From assembly GCA_964466195.1 (NCBI GenBank), contig CAYXMQ010000006.1, forward strand, positions 1 to 64,000: 64,000 bases of DNA, read 5' to 3'. Within the stretch, counting starts at the first letter, position 1. Each line of letters starts with the position of its first letter. Positions 8,923-19,000 of the stretch are shown piece after piece. The notes beneath the pieces were generated by a model. That model saw only the letters and a list, made by a program, of their open reading frames with translations, searched no databases and was not told the DNA's origin. The position numbers and the translations under genes were made by a program. The DNA is from PFJX01 sp964466195. GTDB lineage: Bacteria > Pseudomonadota > Gammaproteobacteria > Burkholderiales > Thiobacillaceae.

Positions 8923-10151
8923 ACCTGCTCGACACCGCCCGCTCCGCGCTGCGCTCGCTGCGCGCCAACAAACTGCGCAGCAGCCTCACCGCGCTCGGCA
9001 TCATCATCGGCGTGGCGGCGGTGATCACCATGCTGGCGGTGGGCGAAGGCGCCAAGCGGAAAGTCGCCGAACAACTCAAGAGCCTGGGCTCCAACCTGAT
9101 GGTCGTGATGCCTGGCGCGGTCACCAGCAGCGGCGTGCGGCTGGGTTCCGGCAGCCGCAACACGCTGACCGAGAATGACGCCGCCGCCATCGCCAACGAA
9201 ATCGCCGGCGTGCTGGCCAGCGCGCCGGCGATGCGCGGCACCGGCCAGGTGGTGAATGGCAATCTGAACTGGTCGACCCAGATCTTCGGCATCACGCCGG
9301 ACTATCTGCCCGCGCGCGAATGGAACGTGGCGCGCGGCCGCGCGCTGGACGAGACCGATTTGCGCAGTTCCGCAAAAGTGGCGCTGGTCGGGCAGACGGT
9401 CGCCGACATGCTGTTCGGCGGCACCGACCCGACCGGCCAGATCATCCGCGTCAAATATGTGCCGTTCACGATCGTCGGCCTGCTGGCGCCGAAGGGCCAG
9501 AACTTCAGCGGCCAGGATCAGGATGACGTCGTGCTGATTCCGCTCAACACCGCGCGCGGCCGCATCCTCGGCCAGACGCAAGGCCGCTTGCGCACGGTCG
9601 GCCATATCAACGTCAAGATGGCCGACGGCGTCGACATGGCCGCCGCCGAAGCGCAGGTGCGCGAATTGCTGCGCCAACGCCATCGCCTGCAGCCGGAACA
9701 GGATGACGACTTCAACATCCGCAACCTGTCGGAAATCGTCGCCGCCGAACAGGCCGCCTCGCAGGTGCTGTCCAGCCTGCTCGCCGCCGTCGCCTCGGTC
9801 TCGCTGCTGGTCGGCGGCATCGGCATCATGAACATCATGCTGGTGTCGGTCACCGAGCGCACCCGCGAGATCGGCCTGCGCCTGGCCGTGGGCGCGCGGC
9901 AGCGCGACATCCTGACCCAGTTCCTCGCCGAAGCGGTGATCCTGTCGCTGGTCGGCGCGCTCACCGGGGTGGCGCTCGGCGTCGGCGGCACGCAGGCGCT
10001 CAGCGCTTTCGCCGACTGGCAAGTCGTGTTGCAAGCGGACGCCATCCTGATCTCGGTCGCCTCGGCCTGCATCGTCGGCGTGTTCTTCGGCTGGTATCCG
10101 GCGCGCAAGGCGGCGCGCATGGCGCCGATCGAGGCGTTGCGTTACGAGTAA
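8919..10151 (+). CDS. MacB-type ABC transporter permease (FtsX family)
   Basis: A 410-residue protein with one N-terminal membrane helix (about 20-45, ITALGIIIGVAAVITML-type), a large periplasmic MacB_PCD domain and three C-terminal helices (about 280-400, including LLVGGIGIMNIMLVSVTERTRE). This is the mechanotransmission architecture of MacB/LolC. With the preceding ATPase and adaptor it forms a complete tripartite export module except for the outer-membrane channel. It is the last gene of the dnaB-to-permease run and converges on the Sel1 genes after 13 bp. Confidence 0.9.
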   Translation: MNLLDTARSALRSLRANKLRSSLTALGIIIGVAAVITMLAVGEGAKRKVAEQLKSLGSNLMVVMPGAVTSSGVRLGSGSRNTLTENDAAAIANEIAGVLASAPAMRGTGQVVNGNLNWSTQIFGITPDYLPAREWNVARGRALDETDLRSSAKVALVGQTVADMLFGGTDPTGQIIRVKYVPFTIVGLLAPKGQNFSGQDQDDVVLIPLNTARGRILGQTQGRLRTVGHINVKMADGVDMAAAEAQVRELLRQRHRLQPEQDDDFNIRNLSEIVAAEQAASQVLSSLLAAVASVSLLVGGIGIMNIMLVSVTERTREIGLRLAVGARQRDILTQFLAEAVILSLVGALTGVALGVGGTQALSAFADWQVVLQADAILISVASACIVGVFFGWYPARKAARMAPIEALRYE

Positions 10152-10164
10152 ACGCCGGCACGGC

Positions 10165-11559
10165 CTACATGGAACGGCATATCGACGGCGTTTTCGCGCA
10201 CACCGCGTCGATCGTCTCCTGTGCGTAAACCACGCCCTGCGCACGAGCACGCTGCAACCAGGCCACCGCATCCCGCAGCTCCACCGGATTCGCCGCCGTT
10301 TCAGCCAGCAGCCGGCCGTAAAGCCACTGCGCCAGATCCACGCCTTGCGCGGCGGCGGCTTGCAGATGTTGCATCGCCCGCAAGTTGTTTTGCGGCAAAC
10401 CGTCACCGTCCAGGTAAGCCAAACCCAGTTGGTATTGCGCCCAGGCATCGCCCTGGCGAGCCGCTTTCTCATACCAATAGACCGCTTTTCCGCTGTCGCG
10501 CGGCGCGCCATCGCCGGCCTGGTAGCGATAAGCCAGCCGCTTCTGCGTGTCGAGATGGCCGCGCTCGGCGACCCGCTCATACCATTTCAGCGAACTCGCC
10601 CGGTTTATTGGCATGCCGGCGCCGTTGGCAGAGCGCCCGGCCAACTCCAGCATGGCGTCGAACTGGTCTTGCGCGGCGGCTTTGGACATCCACTGGGTCG
10701 CCTTCACGGCGTCTTTTTCCACCCCCAGCCCCGCATAGAACAGACGCGCCAGCCAGTACTGGGCTTCCGCGTTGGAAAGCTGCGCCGCCCGCTCCAGCCA
10801 CGTTGCAGCCGCGGCGTAATCCCGTTCAACGCCTTGCCCATGCAAATGAATCCGTCCCAGCGCCAGGGCCGCATCGGCATGCGCCTGCTCGGCAGCGCGT
10901 TGCAACCAGGGCAGTGCCGCGGCCACGTCGCGTGGCTCGCCTTGGCCACCTAAATAAAACAGCGCAACGGCGTATTGCGCATCCGCCAAGCCGTGTTCCG
11001 CCGCCAGGCGGTAAGACGCCAGCGCGCGTTCGCGGTCGCGAACGACGCCACGCCCGTTTGCCAGGTGCATCCCTTGCCGCACTTGGGCTTCGGGATGGTT
11101 TTGCGCCGCGGCCAGCGCCGCCCAGCGATAAGCCGCCGCATCGTCCTGCGGCACCCCTTGCCCGCCGGCCAACAGCAGGGAAAGCGCATATTGCGCGCCC
11201 GGGTGGCCTTGCTCCGCCGCCCGCTGATACCACGCTGCGGCCTGCTTCGCGTCACGTGGCAGGGAGGCAAGTCCGAAGTAGTAAAACCAGCCCAAGCGAT
11301 ATTGCGCGCGCGATTCGCCGATCTCGGCGCCACGTCGATACCAGCGCAGCGCTTCCACCTCGTCGACCTTGACGCCGCGCCCCTTCTCATACGCCCAGCC
11401 AAGGTCATAGAACAGAAAGCTGGAACCTTGCTCTATGCCCTTGCGGTATTGCTGCAGTTCTTTTAAGGCCATATCGTGCACTTCCGGCGTCATCTCGGCC
11501 GATACCGGCCCCGATGCCAGCGCAATCAGGCCGGCTGCGATAATCAATCGATGCTTCAT
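10165..11559 (-). CDS. Secreted Sel1-repeat protein
   Basis: A 464-residue protein with a clear signal peptide (MKHRLIIAAGLIALASGPVSAE). The rest is roughly eleven Sel1-like repeats of 36-38 residues of the type AAxWYxRAAEQGHPxAQYALxxL. Such alpha-solenoids act as protein-binding scaffolds in the periplasm; no catalytic domain is visible. Its ATG overlaps the stop of the preceding Sel1 gene by 4 bp (11556-11559), so the two are translationally coupled and probably arose by duplication. The partner is unknown. Confidence 0.85.
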   Translation of the reverse strand: MKHRLIIAAGLIALASGPVSAEMTPEVHDMALKELQQYRKGIEQGSSFLFYDLGWAYEKGRGVKVDEVEALRWYRRGAEIGESRAQYRLGWFYYFGLASLPRDAKQAAAWYQRAAEQGHPGAQYALSLLLAGGQGVPQDDAAAYRWAALAAAQNHPEAQVRQGMHLANGRGVVRDRERALASYRLAAEHGLADAQYAVALFYLGGQGEPRDVAAALPWLQRAAEQAHADAALALGRIHLHGQGVERDYAAAATWLERAAQLSNAEAQYWLARLFYAGLGVEKDAVKATQWMSKAAAQDQFDAMLELAGRSANGAGMPINRASSLKWYERVAERGHLDTQKRLAYRYQAGDGAPRDSGKAVYWYEKAARQGDAWAQYQLGLAYLDGDGLPQNNLRAMQHLQAAAAQGVDLAQWLYGRLLAETAANPVELRDAVAWLQRARAQGVVYAQETIDAVCAKTPSICRSM

Positions 11560-13946
11560 GGTTTGCCCTTGCTGTTTTCCGATCCAATCCGCGCCTGCCA
11601 GTACGCCGCCTGTTCAAGGTCGGCGGGTTGCCCGAGGCCGCCGTTGCGGTACACCGTCGCCAGCCATCGGATCGCCTGCGGGTTGTTCGCCTCCGCCGCT
11701 TTCAGCAGCCATTTCAGCGCTTGTTTGGGGTTGGCTTTGCCCGCTTCCCCCTGCTCGTTCATGCGCGCCAGCGAAACCATGGCATTGCTGTTACCGGCGC
11801 TGGCGGCTTGTTCGAAACGGCTTCTCGCCGCAAAGAAATCAGTCTTGCCGAGCAGGCCGCGATACAGGGTATAGCCCACGTTGTTCTGCGATTCAGGGTC
11901 GCCTTGCGCCGCGGCTTTGAGCCACCAGGAATAGGCGTCGGCAAGGCTCTTCGGCAAGCCCAGATTGCCGTGCAGATACGCGTCGCCCAGCAACTTTTGC
12001 GCCGAGTGGTCCCCCGCCTCGGCATCGGCTCGCAGGCGTGCCAGGTCGAACTGGCCCTGAGCGTTTACCCAGCGCAGATTGGGGTTGCGCAGATCTTCCG
12101 CCTGCTTTCGGATGCCGGGGTCATCGCTCTGGTCCGCACGCGCCAGATGGAAACGCACTTTTTCCGGGTTGCGCGGCGTGCCGCCGCGCCCGAACAGGTA
12201 GGCGCGCGCAAGGTTGAGATCGGCCGCCTTGTCGCCGCGACCGGCTGCACGCTCATACCAATGAATCGCTTGCGCGGCATCGGCGCTTACGCCGCGGCCT
12301 GCGCTGTAGATGTTGCCCAGCGCAACTTCGGCTCCTGATTCGCCCTGCGCGGCCGCCTTTCGCCACCAGCGCAGCGCCTCCGCGTCATCGAGATGGCGCG
12401 TCCCGAATTCAGGCATATCGCCGATGTAGAGCCTGCCCAGCAGGCTTTGGTAGGCTGCGTTGCCCGACTCGGCAAGCCGTTTGATCCAGACCAGAGCCTC
12501 ATCCTTGCTGGGGGGATCGGTGCGTGCCCGCAAGCTGCTGACCAGATTCCGCATCGACAAGGTATTGCCCTGAGCCGCCGAGCGGCGCATCCAGAGCAGC
12601 GCCTGCGCTTCATCCTTGGGCAGCGTCACACCATGCAGATAGCGCCAGCCCAGGCTGGATTGCGCCTCGACATCGCCCTTTTCCGCCGCTCGCCGGTACC
12701 AGTCCACCGCCACAGAGTCATCGGTCGGCACGCCGTCGCCATAGGCATACGCCATGCCCAGGCTGAATTCCGCCGGGGTGTAACCCACGGCGGCCGCACG
12801 CTCCAGCCACCGCACGCGGCGCTCCGCTGCCAGCCCCTGCCAGGCAAGTTGCGCTTGCGCGAGAGGATGGTCGGCTTCCGCCGCACGCTCCAGCCAGCGT
12901 ATCCCGGCGGCGCGGTCGCTCTTGCCCAGACGCTCATGGATCAGGCCGAGACCCAGTTCAACCGCTGCAGCGACATTGCCCGCCTGCGCCGATTTCTCCA
13001 GATAAGCCCTGAGCGGTGCGGTATCTGTGGCGGCTCCACGCCCTTCGGCCACCATCTCAGCGGCCTTTTTCTCAGCGGGCAGATAGCCCGCCTGCGCCAG
13101 TTCGCGATACAGGCCAAGCGCGCGGGCATCATCCCGTTCGATCCCCTGGCCTGCACTCAACATTTCCGCCAGAGCATATTTCGCCTCCGGCCGGCCCTGA
13201 TTTGCCGCACTTTCCAACCAGCGCGCCGCCGCCTGCACGTCCTGCACGCTTTCGATGCCGTCGCGCAGCATCAACCCCAGCTCTACGCGCGCGGGCGCCC
13301 AGCCTTTTTCCGCCGCGCGCTGGAGCCAGTGCCGCCCTTGCGCCCGGTCGGGAGCGCCGGCCCAGCCCTTCCAATACGCCTGCGCCAGCACATATGCCGC
13401 TTCAGGATTGCCGCTGCGCTCGGCGCGCTCGATCCAACTCAAGCCCTGTGACGCATCCACCGCAATGCCGTGTTTGCCAAGCAGCAGGATCAGTCCCCAA
13501 TCCAGCGCCGCCGTTGCGTAGCCGTTTTCCGCCGACTGCCTGAGCAGCGCCAGCGCTTCTTGTCGGTTGGCAGGCCCGGAGCGAATCAGCCGCGCCGACA
13601 TGACCCATTGCGCATAGGCGTCGCCTGCCGCTGCACGCTGCCGCCAAAGCTCGCTATCGCCGAACGGCGTCGGCGCAGCGAGCGTGACGTCCGCAGTCGG
13701 GGCCGCACCCGGCAAGCTGTTCAGCATGCTGGCGGGCGTCGGCAAAGCGACAGCCATTAACACAGCCGCAGCTAAAGCGCGCAAACGCATGCAATGGCGG
13801 CAGCACGCGCGCAACCCGCCGCTGCGCGCCCTCTTGGCCGGTTTGGCCGAAATTGTCGTATTCACTTTTTGTTCACTTTCATGGTTGCTCAGTGCGCCCG
13901 ATCCGGTCCGCGCCGGATAGCGTCCGCCGCCGAGGCTTTCGTACAA
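11556..13946 (-). CDS. Large Sel1-repeat protein, probably secreted
   Basis: Up to 796 residues, mainly about seventeen Sel1 repeats (WYRRAAEKGDVEAQSSLGWRY and similar), with less regular linkers around 560-600. The start is uncertain. The furthest ATG (13946) gives a long basic N-terminus; a GTG at 13865 and an ATG at 13790 are alternatives. The last would begin with MRLRALAAAVLMAVALPTPAS, a good signal peptide, so 13790 is my preferred biological start although its ribosome-binding site is weak. It is coupled to the smaller Sel1 gene downstream. Sel1 proteins are scaffolds; no enzymatic motif is seen. Confidence 0.82.
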   Translation of the reverse strand: MYESLGGGRYPARTGSGALSNHESEQKVNTTISAKPAKRARSGGLRACCRHCMRLRALAAAVLMAVALPTPASMLNSLPGAAPTADVTLAAPTPFGDSELWRQRAAAGDAYAQWVMSARLIRSGPANRQEALALLRQSAENGYATAALDWGLILLLGKHGIAVDASQGLSWIERAERSGNPEAAYVLAQAYWKGWAGAPDRAQGRHWLQRAAEKGWAPARVELGLMLRDGIESVQDVQAAARWLESAANQGRPEAKYALAEMLSAGQGIERDDARALGLYRELAQAGYLPAEKKAAEMVAEGRGAATDTAPLRAYLEKSAQAGNVAAAVELGLGLIHERLGKSDRAAGIRWLERAAEADHPLAQAQLAWQGLAAERRVRWLERAAAVGYTPAEFSLGMAYAYGDGVPTDDSVAVDWYRRAAEKGDVEAQSSLGWRYLHGVTLPKDEAQALLWMRRSAAQGNTLSMRNLVSSLRARTDPPSKDEALVWIKRLAESGNAAYQSLLGRLYIGDMPEFGTRHLDDAEALRWWRKAAAQGESGAEVALGNIYSAGRGVSADAAQAIHWYERAAGRGDKAADLNLARAYLFGRGGTPRNPEKVRFHLARADQSDDPGIRKQAEDLRNPNLRWVNAQGQFDLARLRADAEAGDHSAQKLLGDAYLHGNLGLPKSLADAYSWWLKAAAQGDPESQNNVGYTLYRGLLGKTDFFAARSRFEQAASAGNSNAMVSLARMNEQGEAGKANPKQALKWLLKAAEANNPQAIRWLATVYRNGGLGQPADLEQAAYWQARIGSENSKGKP

Positions 13947-13983
13947 GCCAGGCTTGGCATTACTTCAAAATTCGGCAAGGCAT

Positions 13984-15099
13984 TCATAGAAACCGCCTCA
14001 GCAGTAACACGGCGATAAGCGCCATTCCACCCAGCAATACCATTCCAGCCCGCCCGCCGATCGCCCTCATCGTGACGGCCCTTTGTTCCGGCATCGTGTT
14101 GATCAGCGGTCGAATGAAATAAAAGAACCAGAACCCGACAGGCAGCAGCCCTAATATCACTTGCCACGGCAAGGTAAGCCCGCCCAGACGGATAAGCGGC
14201 AAGCTGGCCTCGTATTCCGCTCGCAGCATATAAGGCTGCTTGGTGTCGCCCGTCGGCATCACCGTAAAGAGCGCTCCCGGACCGGCGCGCAAAAATTCAT
14301 CGCGAAAAACGGGCAACACCTGTTGTTGCGTCTGCCCCTCGATGCGCCCGAGCAAAGAGAATTTCGGGAAAACTCCCAATTGATATCGGGGCGCCGGCAT
14401 CCCGTCGGTAATGAAGGTTTTCGTTATGCTTTCCTGCACGCCCGACAGCGATTCGCCCTGTCGCAGAGCCTCAGCCGCGATCCCGAAAGACAATGCGAAA
14501 GCGAGCAAGCCGGTCAGGAACAGACCTGGCCAGGCCAACCACTGCATCGCCCGCTCGCGACGAACAGCCCGAAAATAGCGTTCAAGAACAGGCTTGCGCG
14601 TCTCCAAGAGGCGGGACATGGCGGCATCGACGTCTTCAACCCGATACGCTTTTGCATGCCAAGGTTTCATGCCGCCGATCTGCTCGATCCTTGCCAGCAA
14701 TATCCGTAAATCGCTCATGAAACTCGGCAGTTCCGCGCGCGCCAAATCGACCATTTGAAAAGCGACATCCATGGCGCGGTCGAATATCCGGATTTCCAGT
14801 ACGCCACCACGCCAAGGGCAGGAAAGCATTCGGCTGCGATGATAACGACGCAACACCGCCTCCTGACTCAAGCCTTCGCCCTCGTAGTCATAGGGCTCAA
14901 ACGACGCTTTCTCTGAGGACAACCCGGGAATACTGGCGACAAGGCGTTGCGCGATGTCGGCATTTCTGAGTGCAATCTTTGCACTCAGCTCGACATCCGA
15001 ATCGGCGATCCACATCGCCGCCTCCCATTCGGCTCCGGGCGTTTCTTCCACCCAGGTTTGATCGATGAGTTCGATGGCAAAATGCGCCACTGGCGACAT
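13984..15099 (-). CDS. Hypothetical membrane protein with three predicted helices
   Basis: A 371-residue protein I do not recognise. The first half is soluble and lacks a signal peptide (MSPVAHFAIELIDQTWVEET). Membrane helices are visible at about 190-212 (LFLTGLLAFALSFGIAAEAL), 315-337 (VILGLLPVGFWFFYFI) and 350-370, with a roughly 100-residue exported or loop domain between the first and second. AGGGAG precedes the ATG. It starts only 18 bp from the divergent gene at 15118, so the two share an extremely short start region. It may belong functionally with the Sel1 genes downstream on the same strand. Confidence 0.7.
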   Translation of the reverse strand: MSPVAHFAIELIDQTWVEETPGAEWEAAMWIADSDVELSAKIALRNADIAQRLVASIPGLSSEKASFEPYDYEGEGLSQEAVLRRYHRSRMLSCPWRGGVLEIRIFDRAMDVAFQMVDLARAELPSFMSDLRILLARIEQIGGMKPWHAKAYRVEDVDAAMSRLLETRKPVLERYFRAVRRERAMQWLAWPGLFLTGLLAFALSFGIAAEALRQGESLSGVQESITKTFITDGMPAPRYQLGVFPKFSLLGRIEGQTQQQVLPVFRDEFLRAGPGALFTVMPTGDTKQPYMLRAEYEASLPLIRLGGLTLPWQVILGLLPVGFWFFYFIRPLINTMPEQRAVTMRAIGGRAGMVLLGGMALIAVLLLRRFL

Positions 15100-15117
15100 C
15101 AGGCAGGCTCCCTAAAG

Positions 15118-15849
15118 ATGAGGTTATGTTTATGTAATAGCTTGGCCGCAATTCACCAGCTCCGCGCCAGGCGGTTCGCCATTCTGGCGAGCGGCTGGGC
15201 TTTAGGCCTGGCTGTGGCCTATGCATCGCCAGCATCTGCGATCGGCGCGCCGCCGCCACATCCGCCCGCGATTCTGCGACCAACTGCGGTGAAATTATAT
15301 GTACACCGCGATATCGCGGATACACGCTTCCTGGCCGACTTGGAACGCAGGCTGCGAACCAGATTGCAGCCTGCGGTCGCGACTCTGCCGGCAAGCTTTG
15401 ACTTCTCCGCCTTACGCCGCTTCGGCAAACTGGATGCGCAACGGCTGATCGACGGTTTGATCGCCGGGACCAACTGGGATCAGAACAAGGGCGCGATTCA
15501 TGTATTTCTCATCAAGGATGACATGCGCTTGCCGCCAGCCCGCTTCAACTTCGCGGTCAGCGCAGGTTCGGCACTCACGCCGCATCATGTCATCGTCGTC
15601 TCTCTGGCGCGATTGCAGGAAACCCGGTTTTTCGATTCCCAGACCGATACGAATCCGGTGCGTACCGCAACGAGAGCATACAAAATGGTCGCAAAAAATA
15701 CCGCCAAGGTCGCGGGATACGCCGGCAGCAACGCCTGTCTGTTTTCCTTTCCGCGAAATCTGGCCGAACTCGACGCCATGCCCGAAGGTTATTGCGAACC
15801 GGACTTGTCCGCACTCATCACCGCTGGTGTCGCCCGTCCGGTGAAATAG
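15118..15849 (+). CDS. Archaemetzincin-like secreted protein lacking the zinc-binding motif
   Basis: A 243-residue protein from ATG 15118 with a signal peptide ending near YASPASA. The C-terminal half resembles archaemetzincin metalloproteases: VIVVSLARLQ, then a TRAYKMVAKNTAKVAGY helix where the family has its HExxH helix, then NACLFSFPRNLAELDAMPEGYC, which lines up with the family CVM-x-SNSLEEVDxKxxxFC segment. The HExxHxxGxxH zinc ligands are replaced by KNTAK, so it is probably not a zinc protease. This relationship is by-eye inference. The upstream in-frame ATG (14947) is rejected because it overlaps the divergent gene. Confidence 0.6.
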   Translation: MRLCLCNSLAAIHQLRARRFAILASGWALGLAVAYASPASAIGAPPPHPPAILRPTAVKLYVHRDIADTRFLADLERRLRTRLQPAVATLPASFDFSALRRFGKLDAQRLIDGLIAGTNWDQNKGAIHVFLIKDDMRLPPARFNFAVSAGSALTPHHVIVVSLARLQETRFFDSQTDTNPVRTATRAYKMVAKNTAKVAGYAGSNACLFSFPRNLAELDAMPEGYCEPDLSALITAGVARPVK

Positions 15850-16033
15850 TCGGCGCGGGCTCATCCGGCCGCTTCCTACAGCCGCTGCAACAGCGGCATC
15901 GCTCGGCATTAACGCAGGCTCAGGCCTTGCGATATGCGCCTATCCGAGGATTGAATTTCGTGCATGCCGCGACGGGAGATAGAATCCGCTGCTTGGCCCG
16001 CCTTTCGCGGCCCGTTCAACCGTTTCTCACGCC

Positions 16034-19000
16034 ATGTCCCGCCTGCCCGAATTCACCCTTGCCGATGTCACTCGCTGGTTTGGCGAACACGAAATCGAGA
16101 AAGCGCAAGGTTATCTCACAGCGGTCAGCCATCTGGAGGTGAAACCGCCGCGGGTGACCGCCAGCGTGCAGGGCAACGGGCCGTTCCCGTACCGCGTCGC
16201 CATCGGCCTTGATACCGACAAGCAGGGTCAGCCGCGTGCGGTCGCCGGGTGCAGTTGTCCGGTCGGCTGGATGTGCAAGCATGCGGCGGCGGTCATGCTG
16301 CATTTGCTCGACCAGGGCAAGGCGCAGCCGAAAGTGCGGCCGGATGTGCTGGAATGGCTGGACGGCTTCCGCGAGTCGCTGCAAGCGCCCGAGGCGAAAA
16401 AGCCGGGCAAGAAACCCGGCAAGAGCAGCGCCGCCCGCGAAACCCTGTTTTATGTGCTCTATTCCGCCTGGGGCAACGGCCGCGACTGGTCGGTGCAGTT
16501 CATCAAGGCGCGCCGCGACGAGCAGGGCCTGGCGACCGGCGCACTGACCGAATGGAGCAATGTCGAACGCGCGCTGATCCAGCCGCCGAAGTTCATCAAC
16601 GAGGAAGATCTGGTGATTCTGCGCCAGCTCTGGGCGCATCGCTCGAAAGCGCGCTACACGCTCGACTTTCCGCTGCGCGGGCGCGCCGGCGAAGAAGCGC
16701 TGCAATACATGCTGGCCAGCGGCCGCCTGCTCGCCGCACGCGACAACCTGCACCCCCTGGCCGCCGGCGAGCCGCGGCCGGCCCAGTTGAACTGGCGCTA
16801 CGAACAGGATGGCAGCGTGATGCCGGAACTGAAGTCCGATCCCGCCATCGACGCGACGCTGCAACTCGACGACATCTGGTATCTGGATAGCGAGCGGTTG
16901 GAAATCGGTCTGCTGCAGCTCGATTTCCCGGCCAGCCAGGTGGCGCAGATACTCGCCATGCCGGCGCTCAACCCGGCGGAAGTGCCGCTGGTGGCCAGCG
17001 CGCTGGCCGAACTGGCGCCGCAACTGCCCGCTCCCGCTTCGCCGGCGCTGCGCATCATCGATGTCGCGCCGACGCCGATCTTGAGCCTCGACACGCTCGA
17101 CGTGCTCGATGTCGGCCGCTACCGCCGCTACGGCTACAGCGAACGCAAGTTCGACTTTCTGTTGCCGGCGTTTCAATACGACGACGTGCGCGTGGAAGCG
17201 CACGGCAAACAGGAATACGTGACCACCGCCAGCGGTGAAACCGTACGCGTCAAACGCCGCCTGGCCGATGAGAAGCGCTGGCTGCAAGACCTCGACAGCC
17301 ACGGTATCGCGCCCGTGCCGCCCAACACGCTGTACGCCAGCCGGCCGCGGCCGCCGCATCTCTATGGCCTGGAAAGCCCGGCGCACTGGCCGCCGTTCAT
17401 GGCCGAGCATCTGCCCGCGCTGCGCGATGCCGGCTGGCAGATTCAGGTCGAAGCCAGCTTCCGCCATCTGGTACTGGAAGCCGAAGACTGGGATGCCGAA
17501 CTGAGCGAAGACGCCGGCGGCTGGTTCAATCTGAATATGGGCGTCATGGTGCAAGGCCAGCGCCTGCCGCTGGCGCCGCTGCTCTACGATCTGTTCCACA
17601 ACGACGCCCGCTGGCTCGATGCCGCCAAGGTCAAGCTCATCGCGGACACCGCGGCGGTAATCCTGGTCACCCCGTCCGGCGCACGGCTGCGCGTACCGGC
17701 CGGGCGCATCAAGCCCTTGGCATTGACCCTGATCGACCTGTTCGACAAGCAACCCGGCGACGGCGCTTTGCGCCTGTCGAAACTGGATTCGCCGCGTCTG
17801 GCCGAGATGGCGGCCACGCTGGCCGACAAGCAACGTTGGCAATTCAAGGGCGCGGACGCCGTCACCCAGATGGCGAAGGACCTGCAGCACAGCGACGGTA
17901 TCCACCCCGCCGAGCCGCCCGCCGGCTTTGCGCTGACTCTGCGCCCTTACCAACTGGAAGGCCTGGCCTGGCTGCAATACCTGCGCGAACACAACCTCGC
18001 CGGCATCCTTGCCGACGACATGGGTCTGGGCAAGACCGCGCAGACCCTGGCGCATCTGCTGCTGGAGAAGGAAGCCGGTCGGCTGGATCGGCCCTGTCTG
18101 GTGATTCTGCCGACCTCGTTGATCTTCAACTGGAAGCGCGAGGCCGAGCGCTTCGCCCCGGCGCTGCGCGTCCTCTCGCTGCACGGCCCGGACCGCGCCG
18201 AACGCTTCGGCGAGATCGCCGAGCACGACATCGTGCTGACCACTTACCCGCTGCTGTGGCGCGACGAGGAAGTGCTCGCCGCGCAGGCCTACCATCTGCT
18301 CATCCTGGACGAGGCGCAGACCGTCAAAAATGCCGCCAGCCACGCCGCCCAGGTCGTCCGCAAGCTGCAGGCGCGGCATCGCCTGTGCCTGACCGGCACG
18401 CCGCTGGAAAACCATCTCGGCGAACTCTGGGCGCAATTCGATTTTCTGCTGCCGGGCTTCCTGGCGGACAACAAATCCTTCACCAAGACCTGGCGCACGC
18501 CGATCGAAAAACATGGCGACAGCGGCCGCCGCGACCTGCTCGCCGCGCGCGTGCGGCCGTTCATCCTGCGCCGGCGCAAGGAAGACGTGGCGAAGGAGCT
18601 GCCGGCCAAGACCATCATCGTGCGTTCGGTGGAGCTGGAAGGCGCGCAACGCGATCTGTACGAAACCGTCCGCAGCGCGATGGACGCGAAAGTGCGCGAA
18701 GCCATCGCCGACAAGGGATTCGCGCGCAGCCACATCGTCATCCTCGACGCGCTGCTGAAGCTGCGCCAGGTCTGCTGCGATCCGCGCCTGGTCAAGCTGG
18801 ACAGCGCGAAGAAGGTGAAGGAGCGCGCCAAGCTCGATCAACTGATGGACATGCTGCCGGAACTGGTCGACGAAGGCCGTCGCGTGCTGGTGTTTTCGCA
18901 ATTCACTTCGATGCTCGACCTGATCGAGCAGGAACTGCTCAAATTGGGCCTCGGCTACGTCATGCTCACCGGCAACACGCAGGACCGCGAGGGCGTCATC

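Noticed and set aside
10165..13946. Sel1 repeats as a CRISPR or DNA tandem-repeat array
   Set aside because: The periodicity is at protein level with divergent codons; DNA copies are not identical and have no spacer structure. No CRISPR array was seen anywhere in the window.
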